Assembly (NCBI GenBank): GCA_000310025.1
Contig: FN649739.1
Coordinates: forward strand, 2,550,868 to 2,608,205
Direction: 5' to 3'
DNA: 57,338 nt
Source of the DNA: Ectocarpus siliculosus
Lineage: Eukaryota > Sar > Phaeophyceae > Ectocarpales > Ectocarpaceae
Part shown: positions 34,838 to 44,642 of the stretch, in pieces
How the letters are laid out: every line of letters begins with the position of its first letter
Numbering within the stretch: position 1 is the stretch's first letter
Translations under genes and position numbers: made by a program
Notes under the pieces: generated by a model
The model's input: only the letters and a program-made list of their open reading frames with translations
Database searches by the model: none
What the model was told of the DNA's origin: nothing

Positions 34838-35774
34838 GAGTGCGTATGTATGTATGTAGTCGGATCTGTAGACGAGATGACTGTTTCAGGTGCCCTGCAC
34901 ATAGGTATGCAATGGGTAGTACGGCCAGAGAATGACTGTACTGTGCGGAGCCCCCACGCCAGCTGCTGTCAGGCTGACTCTTATGGTTCCCCATAGTTGG
35001 CCCGACGGATTTTTTTGGACGGGCATACCCCCCCCCCCCCTGATTTCGACCAAAAGACAGACCTCTCACCACATCACCACAGAGTTCTCCCTCCATGATT
35101 GTCGGGTCGTCACCAGAACTTGAAGGCTGTACGCACCACACCTGTAGGCGTCTTTGAAGCTAGTGGTGACTGCTGTGGGGTCTGTGTGTGCTGAGAAATG
35201 TCAATCCATGTGAGCAAAAGTAAGAATCCGTGTGGAGAATCCNNNNNNNNNNNNNNNNNNNNNNNNNNNNNNNNNNNNNNNNNNNNNNNNNNNNNNNNNN
35301 NNNNNNNNNNNNNNNNNNNNNNNNNNNNNNNNNNNNNNNNNNNNNNNNNNNNNNNNNNNNNNNNNNNNNNNNNNNNNNNNNNNNNNNNNNNNNNNNNNNN
35401 NNNNNNNNNNNNNNNNNNNNNNNNNNNNNNNNNNNNNNNNNNNNNNNNNGGAGATAATGCGTGGCGACACCCCAGCGAGAGAAGGCGGCGGAACCACAAT
35501 CGACACGCGCGTGACGGAGCTGTCCACGAGGCTCGAGGAGCAAAGCAAGGTGCTGTCGGCTGTCTTGGAGCTTGATGTTTAGATGCTTGTTATCTCTCAC
35601 ACACACCCGGTTGGGGGGAAAGAGCAGGGAGTGCCACGCGCACGACAGCTGACAGCAGCTGGCGTGGGGGCTCCGCACAGTCATTCTCTGGCCGTACTAC
35701 CCAACGCATACCTATGTGCAGGGCACCTGAAACAGTCATCTCGTCTACAGATCCGACTATATACGCACACATAC
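34838..35774. mobile_element. TIR element (arms about 130 bp) interrupted by the assembly gap
   Basis: 34,838-34,972 is the reverse complement of 35,649-35,774 with few differences (shared AGATGACTGTTTCAGGTGCC and CCCCCACGCCAGCTGCTGTC). Just right of the gap a plus frame ends VTELSTRLEEQSKVLSAVLE, a possible coiled-coil tail. Whether the missing bases hold a transposase cannot be told. Confidence 0.7.
35243..35449. other. assembly gap (207 N)
   Basis: Run of N. It lies between the arms of an inverted repeat, a common cause of assembly failure; its true length is unknown. Confidence 1.
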
Positions 35775-36658
35775 ACCCTACCTGGTTCTTTACGCAAAAG
35801 CAACTAACCACTTCTGTGGGCGTGCTTCCGCCACCTCATTCAGGTTTTTCTGCAAAAACAACAAATCAATAAAAACCTAAGGGGAAACCCGGCCACCGGG
35901 TCAAAACTCCTCCCTCCCAAGGATGGTACTACGAAAAAGCAAGATAAAGACGCAAACAGGATAACTCCGACAACGTAATCGATCCGGGTAACCTTCCCGC
36001 CACGTTTCAATATCACCTTCCTACAGTAGTACCCAACAAAGTCCAAAACGTCTGCAGCCACTGCCACGATTTTACTCCCACAAAGCCCAAACAAAAGTCC
36101 GTTGCAATTTACTCCTACTGCCATCCCCGCTCGACGAACACCTATCGATGATCTGAGCACCTAACTTCCTCCCCCCCCCTTGATTCCGGCGCATCGCGGC
36201 GCCCCCGGGGTCGGTGGTATATGCTATCATCCTGGGACAGCTGTTTTGTCAAACACATCAAGCATGATAAGCCTTCTTGCATACAACTCTTACTCCGACT
36301 CTCAGAAATTCAAACTTCAGCCTGCTTACACACAACTCTTCGACTCTCAGAAAAAACAAAGTTCCAATTCTCAACCGCCATACAGCACGCGTCGATATGG
36401 CTGCTCTCCCTCACTCGAAGAAAACTGCGGTCCATCATGTCGTGCGATAACCTCCCTCGCTCTTTGCTGCGAGTGGTACGCCACACACAATACCTCCTTC
36501 ATTCAACGCTCGCGGAAAAACACGCCTGAGGTTTCCTTTCCTCCTACAAGACAAACACAGTGATTCTCATCATGGGGCTTCTCCCCTTCTACAAGACAAA
36601 CACTGATACAGATTGTGGAGACGCCTTGCTACTGCGAATCCCTCAATAACGTGGGTAC

Positions 36659-36855
36659 GTCTGGTACATGGGTCCACACCGACCGGCAGCAACAACGGAA
36701 ATGTCAACTACAGTACAACAGTGTCCTCCCCTCCCTATTTCCACCTCACGCACACAAGGTGATACATCTGGTACATGGGGTCCACACCTACCTGCAGCAA
36801 CAACGGAAATGTCACCTACAACAGTGTCCTCCCCTCCCCATTTCCACCTCATGTT
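36659..36855. repeat. 107-bp tandem repeat, two copies
   Basis: TCTGGTACATGG, GCAGCAACAACGGAAATGTC and GTGTCCTCCCCTCCC recur with a 107-bp period. Confidence 0.8.
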
Positions 36856-36894
36856 GACGCCAGCACAATTAATTTCACCTGCGCCGGTGTCTGC

Positions 36895-37200
36895 AACTTT
36901 TGATACACCGGCTCCCGTTTACCCCCTTTTTTTCAGCCGACACGCTGGATACTGTTTTACCCCGTGCGTGAGTTTTCATCGGCCGCGGGGAACGCCTGTG
37001 CTGCATCCCCTCCTTTGATACACCGGATCCTGTGTACCCCTTCTCTTCAGCCGACACGCTAGATACTGGTTTACCTCTGCGTGAATTTTCATCGGTTGTG
37101 GGGAATGCCTATGCTGCATCCCCTCCTTTGATACGCCTGGTCCCGCGTACCCCTTTTATTCTGCCCCAGGCAAAGTTTTCATCGCCCGCGGACACCATGA
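36895..37200. repeat. about 114-bp tandem repeat, three copies
   Basis: Copies start near 36,901, 37,016 and 37,129 with TGATACACCGG or TGATACGCCTGG. The first two also share CAGCCGACACGCT; TTTTCATCG recurs in all three. Confidence 0.8.
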
Positions 37201-37480
37201 AATGGAAGCGCCTGTACCGCGAATCCCCATCATAGAGTGGCTGGTTTTTGGAGCCGAAATACCATCGTCGTACGAAACACCCGCGATAACACGCCTGGAT
37301 TTTACCATCGAAAAAGACGAACAACAATTGCTCAACCAAACACCCACACTCAGGAATGGAAAAGTCTGAACCGCGAATCCCCTTTCGAAAATCATCATTG
37401 GTCGTATCATCGTAAGTGAAGCTACCATCACTCTACGAACACCAAATCAGAAAATGGAAACGCCTGTACCGGGAATCGCC
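37201..37480. repeat. irregular repeat of a 27-bp motif
   Basis: AATGGAAGCGCCTGTACCGC and variants occur at 37,201, 37,355 and 37,453. Together with the two preceding arrays they form a tandem-repeat zone beside the minus-strand ORF block. Confidence 0.6.
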
Positions 37481-37654
37481 TATAGAAACTTTCGGTATCA
37501 TTCATCACAAGCAAAATCATTCACTATCTATCACTCACGAACTCAACCAGAAAGAACCGCCCCGCGGTAACGCCGCGTTGTTGTTGGCCCTCGTTCAAAA
37601 GCACAGCAGATTTCGCGGTGTCGCCCTTGCTCCTCTGCGGCAATTCCACGTTCA

Positions 37655-38410
37655 TCAGAATCCCCATGACTGCAATCCTCCAGTTCTCCCGGAGCGATTA
37701 CTTTTCCCGCGATCAACAGGCTCGTGTGTTGTGCCGCCCGCTACTCCACCGCCGACGCCGACGCCCCTCCGCTGCCTTGTCATTGGGCCGGTCCCAACAG
37801 GTCGCTCATGTTTGTGGCCCCGAAGGATTATCCTCCAGGCTCCACCTCCTGACACCTCGTCCCGTGTACCCGAGGCAGTCAACCTACCCCCAGCAGCGCC
37901 TCTGCTAGGGCTGCCAACCGTACAGAGAAAGTCGATGGTCTGGAACCCACCAAACCCACCATTTGCAGGGACGTCAAACGCCCGCACCGGTTCACTTTCC
38001 GTGCCCGATCTACTGCTGCTCTCTCTTCCAGCGGCGTCATCTGTTCTAACGCCAGCCGCAGCGTGCAGCTCTGATTGGCAGCTGCCTGGCGGCGAGATTC
38101 CGACAATCCCACCGCAGGATGCGGCGCGTCTTCCAGCACCGCCTGGCCCCCCTCGGCTTCCGCAATCTGGCATTGCCTGCAGCAGCGATGACATCTTGTC
38201 CATCACCCCCTGCATCCAAACTCCCTGCGAATTGCTTCCCAGCGGGGGGCCAGCGGATGGGTGGCCCGGGGGACCTACTCCCCAGACTCCACCGGGTGGC
38301 ACCCCAAACCGTGTGCCCGGCGCGGCTCCTCCGCGCCCTGCGGTGTTGCCAGCGCCGCTTGACTCCCCCTCTTCTGCCCCCGCCGCCCTGGCAGACGGCA
38401 TCTGAAGTTG
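37655..38410 (-). CDS. minus-strand ORF block, segment D (Gly/Ala/Pro-rich)
   Basis: An open frame with natural-looking composition continues segment C in another frame, for example LEQLQMPSARAAGAEEGESS and GVMDKMSSLLQAMPD. It ends at 37,655. No known domain. The overlapping plus-strand frame (37,416-38,405) is Pro/Leu-rich and looks like its shadow. A host or transposon origin cannot be decided. Confidence 0.35.
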   Translation of the reverse strand, partial: QLQMPSARAAGAEEGESSGAGNTAGRGGAAPGTRFGVPPGGVWGVGPPGHPSAGPPLGSNSQGVWMQGVMDKMSSLLQAMPDCGSRGGPGGAGRRAASCGGIVGISPPGSCQSELHAAAGVRTDDAAGRESSSRSGTESEPVRAFDVPANGGFGGFQTIDFLCTVGSPSRGAAGGRLTASGTRDEVSGGGAWRIILRGHKHERPVGTGPMTRQRRGVGVGGGVAGGTTHEPVDRGKSNRSGRTGGLQSWGF

Positions 38411-38412
38411 CT

Positions 38413-39620
38413 CTAGCTTCCCATGAGGACACGCTTGTGGAAGGGAGCATACCATCCAGCCACCCATGAGGGCGACTTGATGGTCTGCTTGCCGGAGGGA
38501 TCAGCGGCCGACAGGATTTCAGCCAACACGCTTTCGGTCGAACGAGCGAAGGCAGAAAATTCTGCCGGGGGAAGCGGCACTACCGCATACAACTCGTTCA
38601 CTTTAAGCTTGCCGTATCCTTTGCGCACGCTGAGGGCGTACGCCTCTGCGGCGGCAACGGCGTTTGCATCAAGCTGTACCTGCGCGGTGCGTGCACCGGC
38701 AGACGACAGGGGGAGTGCCCGGTCATCAGCGGAATCGCTTGCGGCCGCGTGCACGGCCGGCAGCCGTGGCCTCGCAACCGACACCGCGATAGCCGAGACC
38801 GGTGGTCCCTGTGGCAAAACACGTTGGGAGGGCGTCGGTACCACCCCAGAAACCTGTGTCGTCTCCGTTTTCACAACGGAGGCGGGGGGCAGTACCTCTG
38901 TTTTCACAGCGGCAAATGATGCATGCGATGGCATAGCGGAGGCTACTGACGGTGGCTCTGACTTTACTAACGGCACTGGCTGTTGTGGCATCACCGGCGG
39001 CTGCGGCACCGGCGGCACCGGCGGCACCGACGACTGCGGCACCGGCGGCTGCGGTACCTGCGGCATCGGCACCGGCGGCAACGGCACCGGCGGCTGCGGC
39101 ACCGGCTGCGGCGGCATCTGTAACGGCGGTACCAGCGGCGACGGCACCGACAGCGGCGACACCGGCGACGGCAGTCTCGACGACGGCACGTCAAAAGCCG
39201 CTACCGACGGCGACGCCGTCGCCGACGGTTGCCGCTGCTGGGGAAAACTCGACAAAGACATGCGATGCAATAGCTGTCGTGCACGTTCTAACTCAGGCTC
39301 GGGGTGGTCAACGATGGGTTGGGTCGCTTTGACCGACGTCTCAGCGATGTGGGGCGGCAAAGTACTGACCGGGGACATGGCGGCCGCAGACATTTGGGCA
39401 GAAGCGACAGTAATCGGGTCCTGCGGCATCGTCACCGGCCACTGTTGACCCCCAAGACCCATGAACGGCGGCTGCAACGGGTACGGATTTCCAAGCGCAT
39501 CTACGGCACACGGCTGCTGAAAAAACGGCACATTTTGTCCTGCGATACCATACTGTACTTGCCTGCTATTAGTCGGACCATAGTAGGAGAGAGGAGTGTG
39601 TCCGCCACGGTCAGAAGCCT
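38413..39620 (-). CDS. minus-strand ORF block, segment C (Pro/Val repeat protein)
   Basis: About 400 codons open from just after a poly-G tract near 39,630, where the reading frame of segment B slips into this one. Features in order: Gln/Pro-rich start (VPFFQQPCAVDALGNP), a helical stretch (ELERARQLLHRMSL), a PVPQPPVPLPPVP-type repeat of about 55 residues encoded by a GGCACCGGCGGC-like minisatellite (plus-strand sequence near 39,000-39,180), two VKTE-type motifs, and a C-terminus with VRKGYGKLKVNELYAVVPLP. No enzymatic motif. It could be a structural (gag-like) protein of a second retroelement. Confidence 0.45.
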
Positions 39621-40186
39621 CCCCCCCCCGGCATTCCGGCGGCTATCTCCCCCATCATTCCGGTGGCCACCTCCGCCAGCACCCCGATGAGCATCCGTGC
39701 GTCCGCGGGAGTCATGTCCTCTCGAACGGCCTGCATCCTCCTGAGGTATTTCTGTGTATGCGGGCGGTCGTGAATACGAGAGGAATGGTAGGACCCAGCA
39801 GACGCAGAAGTGCCCCACCCGGAAGGTTCCGAGGGTTGCCCCCCGATCTGAGAGCGGTGACCCCCGGAACCCCCCGAACCAGACCTCGAACGTGCAGAAG
39901 TGTCCACATCCGCCCTCGAACGCGCGGAGATGTCCACATCCGCCGCCCGCACACGACGCAGATCAGCCACCAGCCGCTCAAGCCGCCGGCGTTTCGTGGA
40001 CGACCAAAGGGGGCTGTAAAGCAGACTTGCAACCGTTTCATGACGCTGAGAAACGAGATCGACCGAGATCCTGTACACTAGCGCAAGGCCAGCATCCTTA
40101 GCTTCTGACGTCGAAAAAAAGCTGGTGTTGACGAACTCGATTAATCCGTCAATGTTGAGACCTAGAAGTCTAGTGCGAGAGAACAA
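39611..40186 (-). CDS. minus-strand ORF block, segment B (helical and Ser/Arg-rich)
   Basis: Open frame of about 190 codons with GLIEFVNTSFFSTSEAKDAG, STKRRRLERLVADLRRV, two copies of an ADVD.SARSR unit and a final MTPADARMLIGVLAEVA helix. It follows segment A after a stop at 40,189 and runs into the poly-G slip before segment C. The layout resembles a gag-type protein, but no capsid or zinc-knuckle motif is evident. Confidence 0.45.
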   Translation of the reverse strand: MFSRTRLLGLNIDGLIEFVNTSFFSTSEAKDAGLALVYRISVDLVSQRHETVASLLYSPLWSSTKRRRLERLVADLRRVRAADVDISARSRADVDTSARSRSGSGGSGGHRSQIGGQPSEPSGWGTSASAGSYHSSRIHDRPHTQKYLRRMQAVREDMTPADARMLIGVLAEVATGMMGEIAAGMPGGGGF

Positions 40187-40188
40187 GA

Positions 40189-41414
40189 CTAGAAATCACC
40201 TGCATAAGAAGACGATGAAGACGAAGAAGACGAGCTGGACGAAGAGGTGCCCAAAGAGGACGAGCTGGACGAGTTTTTGCGAGATTTGCGCCGTTTCCTG
40301 ACGTGTCCCACTGGTCCACCGGCCGAGATGGTAGTAATCACGAAGGAATTCCGACTACGAGTCTCCGTGCCTCCCTCTTCAACAGGCATGGTGTTGGTCG
40401 CAACCGCGGCAGCATCACTGTCAAAACCAGTCGTATCGGCCGTAGCCACAGCAGCAGAGGCTACTGCAGCAGCAGCAGCAGCAGCAGCAGCATTGACAGG
40501 CGCAGCATCTACACCAGTCGCAACAGGCGCGGCAACAAATACAGCATTCGCAACAGCAGACGCGTCAGCTACACCTGTCGCAACAGAAGCGGCAACAGGT
40601 GCAGCAGCAACAACAGGCGCGGACGCTACAGCAGAGGTCACAGCGGCAGAAGCCGCAGCAAGATCAGCAGTAGCGGTAGCTGCAGCAGGAACTGCAACGG
40701 TAACGTCAGACGCGTGATCAACCGCAGAAAGTTCTGGGAAATTTCCTGCGGCTTGCAAACGTGCCAACTGCTTTACGAGATCACGGGCCGTCCCAGAAGC
40801 AGATGCCATCGATGCCATGTGCTCACGCTGTGGCTCCGCGTCTTCTGCCAACAGAGCGCTGTAACGCTGAGCCTCCAGCCGTTCCTCTTCTTCACGTGCC
40901 TTACGCAGACGCTCCGCTCTTTCACGCGCAGTCGCCTCTGCCAAGGCGATTGCCTGTTCAAGACGAGCATGGTGCTCGCGTGCTTTCCGCTGATCAGTCT
41001 CTCGGCGAGACGCGCGTGCCTCGAGCTCAGCGGTTGAGAGCCGAGGGATAGCCACAGCAGCAGTCTCCTGAGAGACAGCAGCAAGCTGACGGGGGATGCC
41101 GCCGGAGCCAGTACCCTCACAGGCGCCAGGCGACACCGCAGTACTCGTCCCCGGTGTTCCGAGTTGACCCCCCCAGCGGAAGGAGACAAAGTACGTATGT
41201 ATGTATGTGTGCCACCACCACCATCATCTGTCTCCCTCGACACCGGGAGCGTGCCTGCAGCAGGAGAGCTCCCCTGCTCTCCTGCCGTCACCGAGCTGAC
41301 AGGCGTGCCAGCCTGAAGGTCTTCCTGCAGTTTCGCCAACGCAGCGGGATCTGCGGTGGTGTCGAGATCAACCGACATGCATGCACCCTGTGTTGCCATG
41401 GGTGACACATACAT
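40189..41414 (-). CDS. minus-strand ORF block, segment A (coiled coil, poly-Ala, poly-Ser)
   Basis: Starts at an ATG at 41,414 (MYVSPMATQGACMSVDLD). The frame changes at a GTAT/CCA microsatellite near 41,190-41,226, then stays open to 40,189. It contains a charged coiled coil (TERE-like: ARLEQAIALAEATARERAER), an Ala/Val-rich stretch encoded by GCA/GCT repeats, a basic VRKRRKSRKNSS motif and a poly-Ser tail. The opposite-strand poly-Ala frame is its shadow. Transcribed away from the gag gene, so the two may share a divergent start region near 41.4-42.0 kb. Confidence 0.45.
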
Positions 41415-41922
41415 GTTGTGTTGTCCCCTGGGGGAAAAACAGACGACAGAACAACAGCAGCGGCATCATCCGCAGTAGGAAAAGAGGACGGCAAGACAGC
41501 ATCATCAGCGGGCGAGTCACTGATCGGGTGACTGGTCGAGACCCAATCGTGGAGAGAGTGCCGACTCTTGCCATCCAAACTCTTCGAAGCGGCGAGAGCA
41601 AAAGGCATGAGCTAATCTTGAAAACACCAAATAAATGCACGATGCAGCAGCAGAAACAAAATCTAGAAAGAAAAATTCGTGAGGCGAATGCAAAGAAAGA
41701 GCGAATTTTTCGCCCGACAAAGTGGCCGTGCGCGGCCTTCTCTTCGATCGACCGGCCTTGACAAAAACCGCGGTTCAGCAGACGTAACACACGGTCCGAA
41801 ATTGGTGCCGGCAGAATGTCCTCCGGCCACAGATCGGTGGAGATAAGCCCCCGATCGAAATGCTCAATAACGGCACCTTTTTCGCGGATTTCTGAGATCC
41901 ATGTGAACGATTGTGCAAATAA

Positions 41923-43291
41923 ATGAGCGCAACCCACTACTACTACAACCAGACGGCAGCAAGTCATGGCAGCAAAGCGGCCATTCAGCAGCCTGTCGCC
42001 GACATGCGGAGGGGTTGCCAAGCGCGTGAGAAGCGTAAGGCTTTCCCCCGAAAGCAGGCAGAAAGGTGTCGTCTTTATTCGTCAACCCTACCTGAGTGGT
42101 ATGCCCTTCCTTCTTGTCTTTGTAGAGACTCTAGTGCCATTTCAAATCCTCAAGGCGCCAATGCCGCAACCCGCGAATTGGTGGATTCTTCGTTTTCTCA
42201 GGTGAAACGTTTCTTAGAGACGAAGGACAAGTCGGGGCCCTCGGCATACCGTCGGCTGCTCAAACTGCCCGCGGATGAGTGGGAACCGAAAGGTTTCAAC
42301 CGGGGCATCGACAAGCTGCAGGATTTTGGTGTGCCCAACGGCACGCCGTACAGCAAATTCGTTACGAAGTTTAAGGCGTTGGCAATGTCGGAGTTGGCCT
42401 CGCATAGGGCTTTCGCGCTGGATCTGCGCATGGTACAGCGTGCTCTTCGGGACGCTTTGTTGGAGCAGTACCCGAATGTTCTCTCGTCTTTGCCGTTGAA
42501 AGATAAGATTCTCCACAACGTGGTTTAGTGATCAGGATGAGCTTTGGGATGCTTTGTCGTCGGAGGAGGCACTAAAACACTCGCCCGCCTGCAACGGCGA
42601 CCGTTATTTTACCACTGTCACGTCTGGGTTTTCATCGGCGCCCACACGAGCCATGACTGCGACCGTGGGGCAGCAGCGGCCGCCACCGCCGCCGCCGGTG
42701 CAGCCGTCCGCGTGGTCGCCGGGAACACAATTTGCCGCCGGGGTGATGGCCATCGACCCTATGCCGTCCGATAACACATGTCCATTCGAGCAGGACTACG
42801 ACTGCTGGCCGTTGCGTGGTCACTACGGCTTTGTGTACAGCGTTGTGGCAAGTATGGCTAAGATGGACCCCCCTTTGTTTACACCGCTGTTGACCCCTGC
42901 CGACCGAGCACAAGTTCTGCGGCAGTATTCTGGCCAATGTCTCAACTCCGGGCAGGCGGACCACAGTCTCAAAACAAACCCGTATGCTTTCAACAATTAC
43001 ACCGACCTCTTAAACCCGGCCATTGCTTCGCATGCTGATAGCGTTCAGGTTTTTCAACGTTGGCAAAGCCGCATGAAGTCTCACCGCCCGCGTGTGCACA
43101 ATAAAAATGGCCCGGGAAAGAGCAGCGGTCATACACAGGGCGACGGCCGCCGCTCTGGGAAACGTAACTCAACTACAGAAACACCTCCTCCGGCGCCGGC
43201 CGTAGGCGCCGCCGCGACCCCGGCGCCCGCCGCCGTACCTGGAACTCCGCACGCTCGGAGTTCCGGAACCCCGCACGCGCGAGGTAACTGA
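41923..43291 (+). pseudogene. gag-like region, frameshifted
   Basis: Frame 1 (41,923-42,528) ends in a stop and frame 2 picks up at about 42,530, staying open to 43,291. Recognisable protein: TRELVDSSFSQVKRFLETKD, DKLQDFGVPNGTPYSKFV, then CPFEQDYDCWPLRGHYGFVY and NSGQADHSLKTNPYAFNNY, and a basic Gly/Ser/Pro tail that could bind RNA. No CCHC zinc knuckle. Assigned as gag from its place before protease and RT. Confidence 0.6.
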
Positions 43292-43337
43292 CACGCCGCC
43301 GACGACCTTTTGCACACATCGCCGTCAACAGCACCGG

Positions 43338-44150
43338 GTGTGCGCTGTACGACTAAATAGTTCTCAAGACGTTCGTATCACACAGACGTCTTCGGGTTCG
43401 CCTATGTTAGTTTCCCATCCTTTTATTTGTCAGATGTCGCCCCACGCCTCATCACAGCCTGTTTTGGATGACCGACGTGACTCGTCGGCGCCGAATACAG
43501 TCTTGTGGTGTGGGCGAGGGGCCGACCAGACTTCGGGTGTCTCACGGACGCTCGCCCCGATGTCTACGCCCCCCGGAGGCATGGCTTCGGCTTCTCCCAC
43601 CGTTTCGGCGGCTCCGGGTGGCCTCGTCAACCACGCTGGAGCACAGGGACCTTCGGGACAGCCGCAGGCCCGCCGCGGTGGCTCGAGTACGCTTGTACCC
43701 ACCGCGCCCCCTCCGGACCCCTCGCGACGTTCCTCTACGGAGCACCAACGTCGCACGGTGCTGACTGCACCGCCGTTGCCGAGCGCAAGTAACGGTTTCC
43801 CCAAATCGGAAGGTTCATGTTCTTTGTCACGAAAGAGCGGTCCCGAGCCTCCCGCGGCCGCTGACCATGTTGGTCGAGCGCCCGCGATGAAGGCCGCTTT
43901 TAATGAACGGACCTACGCCGACGTTTTGCGCGAAAACGCCCGCGTAGACCGTTTGGTTTCGCACGCTTCTGCGGCTGAATCCCTGCTTTTGCCTGCCTCT
44001 CCTCGTAACCCACAATCCAGCCCGCCTTCGGGTGGCACCCAGATTGTTCTGCCGGTTGCCGGTGCCATTTCTCTTGACGATATTTCCTCGGGGAAGGTAA
44101 GCGCACCCGCGCGGCAGGCCCCTGTTTTTGACGGTTGTCAGGAATACTAA
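43338..44150 (+). pseudogene. Pro/Ser-rich linker between gag and NADAR, ends at TAA
   Basis: Open frame of about 270 codons, low complexity in its first two thirds, then NERTYADVLRENARVDRLVS and VLPVAGAISLDDISSGKV. It ends at TAA (44,148-44,150) and the NADAR domain follows in the same frame. The stop is one C-to-T change from a Gln codon. Confidence 0.5.
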
Positions 44151-44642
44151 AACGATGAGGTTTTCCTCTTTTGGAAACCGCCGTCCTTTCTGTCTAACTG
44201 GACGCCCTGTGAGTTCTCGGTTCATGCCATCCGCTACGTGTGCGGCGAACAGTTCATGATGGCGGAGAAAGCCCGCATTTTCGGCGATGATGCCGCTTAT
44301 GCCAAAATCATGGCTACCTCCGACCCGAGACAACACAAGTCCCTTGGTCGCAAGGTACGCTGTTTTGACCATGCTCTATGGGAGCTCCGACGCGAGGATG
44401 TTGCCTTTTCGCTTTTGTATGCAAAATTCGCCCAAAATGCTGACGCGCGTGAACGTTTGTTGGCTACGGGTGATAGACAGATAGCGGAGGCCAGTCCTTA
44501 TGACGGATTGTGGGGCATTGGTGGTGATGCCTTCGATCCGCGTGCGGCGTCGCCCTCCAAGTGGACTGGTAAAAACCTCTTGGGCAAAGCGCTTGTTGCG
44601 ACGCGCACGCTTCTGCGTGTGCGCCCGGTCGAACCCAATTAG
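44151..44642 (+). CDS. NADAR (YbiA/DUF1768) domain inside the retroelement polyprotein
   Basis: The frame is open for 163 codons and holds a full-length NADAR domain of about 150 residues. Motifs in order: LFWKPPSFLSNWTPCEF, YVCGEQFMMAEKARIFGDD (conserved Glu in the GEQ segment), HKSLGRKV, CFDHALW, LLYAKFAQNAD, RLLATGDRQIAEASPYDGLW followed by GIGGD, and KWTGKNLLGKALVATR. These are the family signature motifs in the right order. Bacterial YbiA is a riboflavin-pathway N-glycosidase; NADAR proteins paired with DarT toxins remove ADP-ribose from guanine in DNA. In the element it sits between gag and protease. It has no ATG near its start, so it would be made by readthrough or as part of the polyprotein. 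Activity here is not shown. Confidence 0.85.
   Translation, partial: NDEVFLFWKPPSFLSNWTPCEFSVHAIRYVCGEQFMMAEKARIFGDDAAYAKIMATSDPRQHKSLGRKVRCFDHALWELRREDVAFSLLYAKFAQNADARERLLATGDRQIAEASPYDGLWGIGGDAFDPRAASPSKWTGKNLLGKALVATRTLLRVRPVEPN

Noticed and set aside
37416-38405. Plus-strand Pro-rich frame of 329 codons
   Set aside because: Likely shadow of minus segment D. It spans the tail of the repeat zone and shows no domain; I could not fully exclude it.
38423-39448. Plus-strand Gly/Thr/Cys-rich frame of 341 codons
   Set aside because: Produced by the reverse reading of the Pro/Val minisatellite; its composition is implausible for protein.
40247-40717. Plus-strand poly-Ala/Thr-rich open frame
   Set aside because: It is the antisense shadow of the minus-strand Ala/Ser-rich segment, whose coiled coil and basic motif look more like protein.
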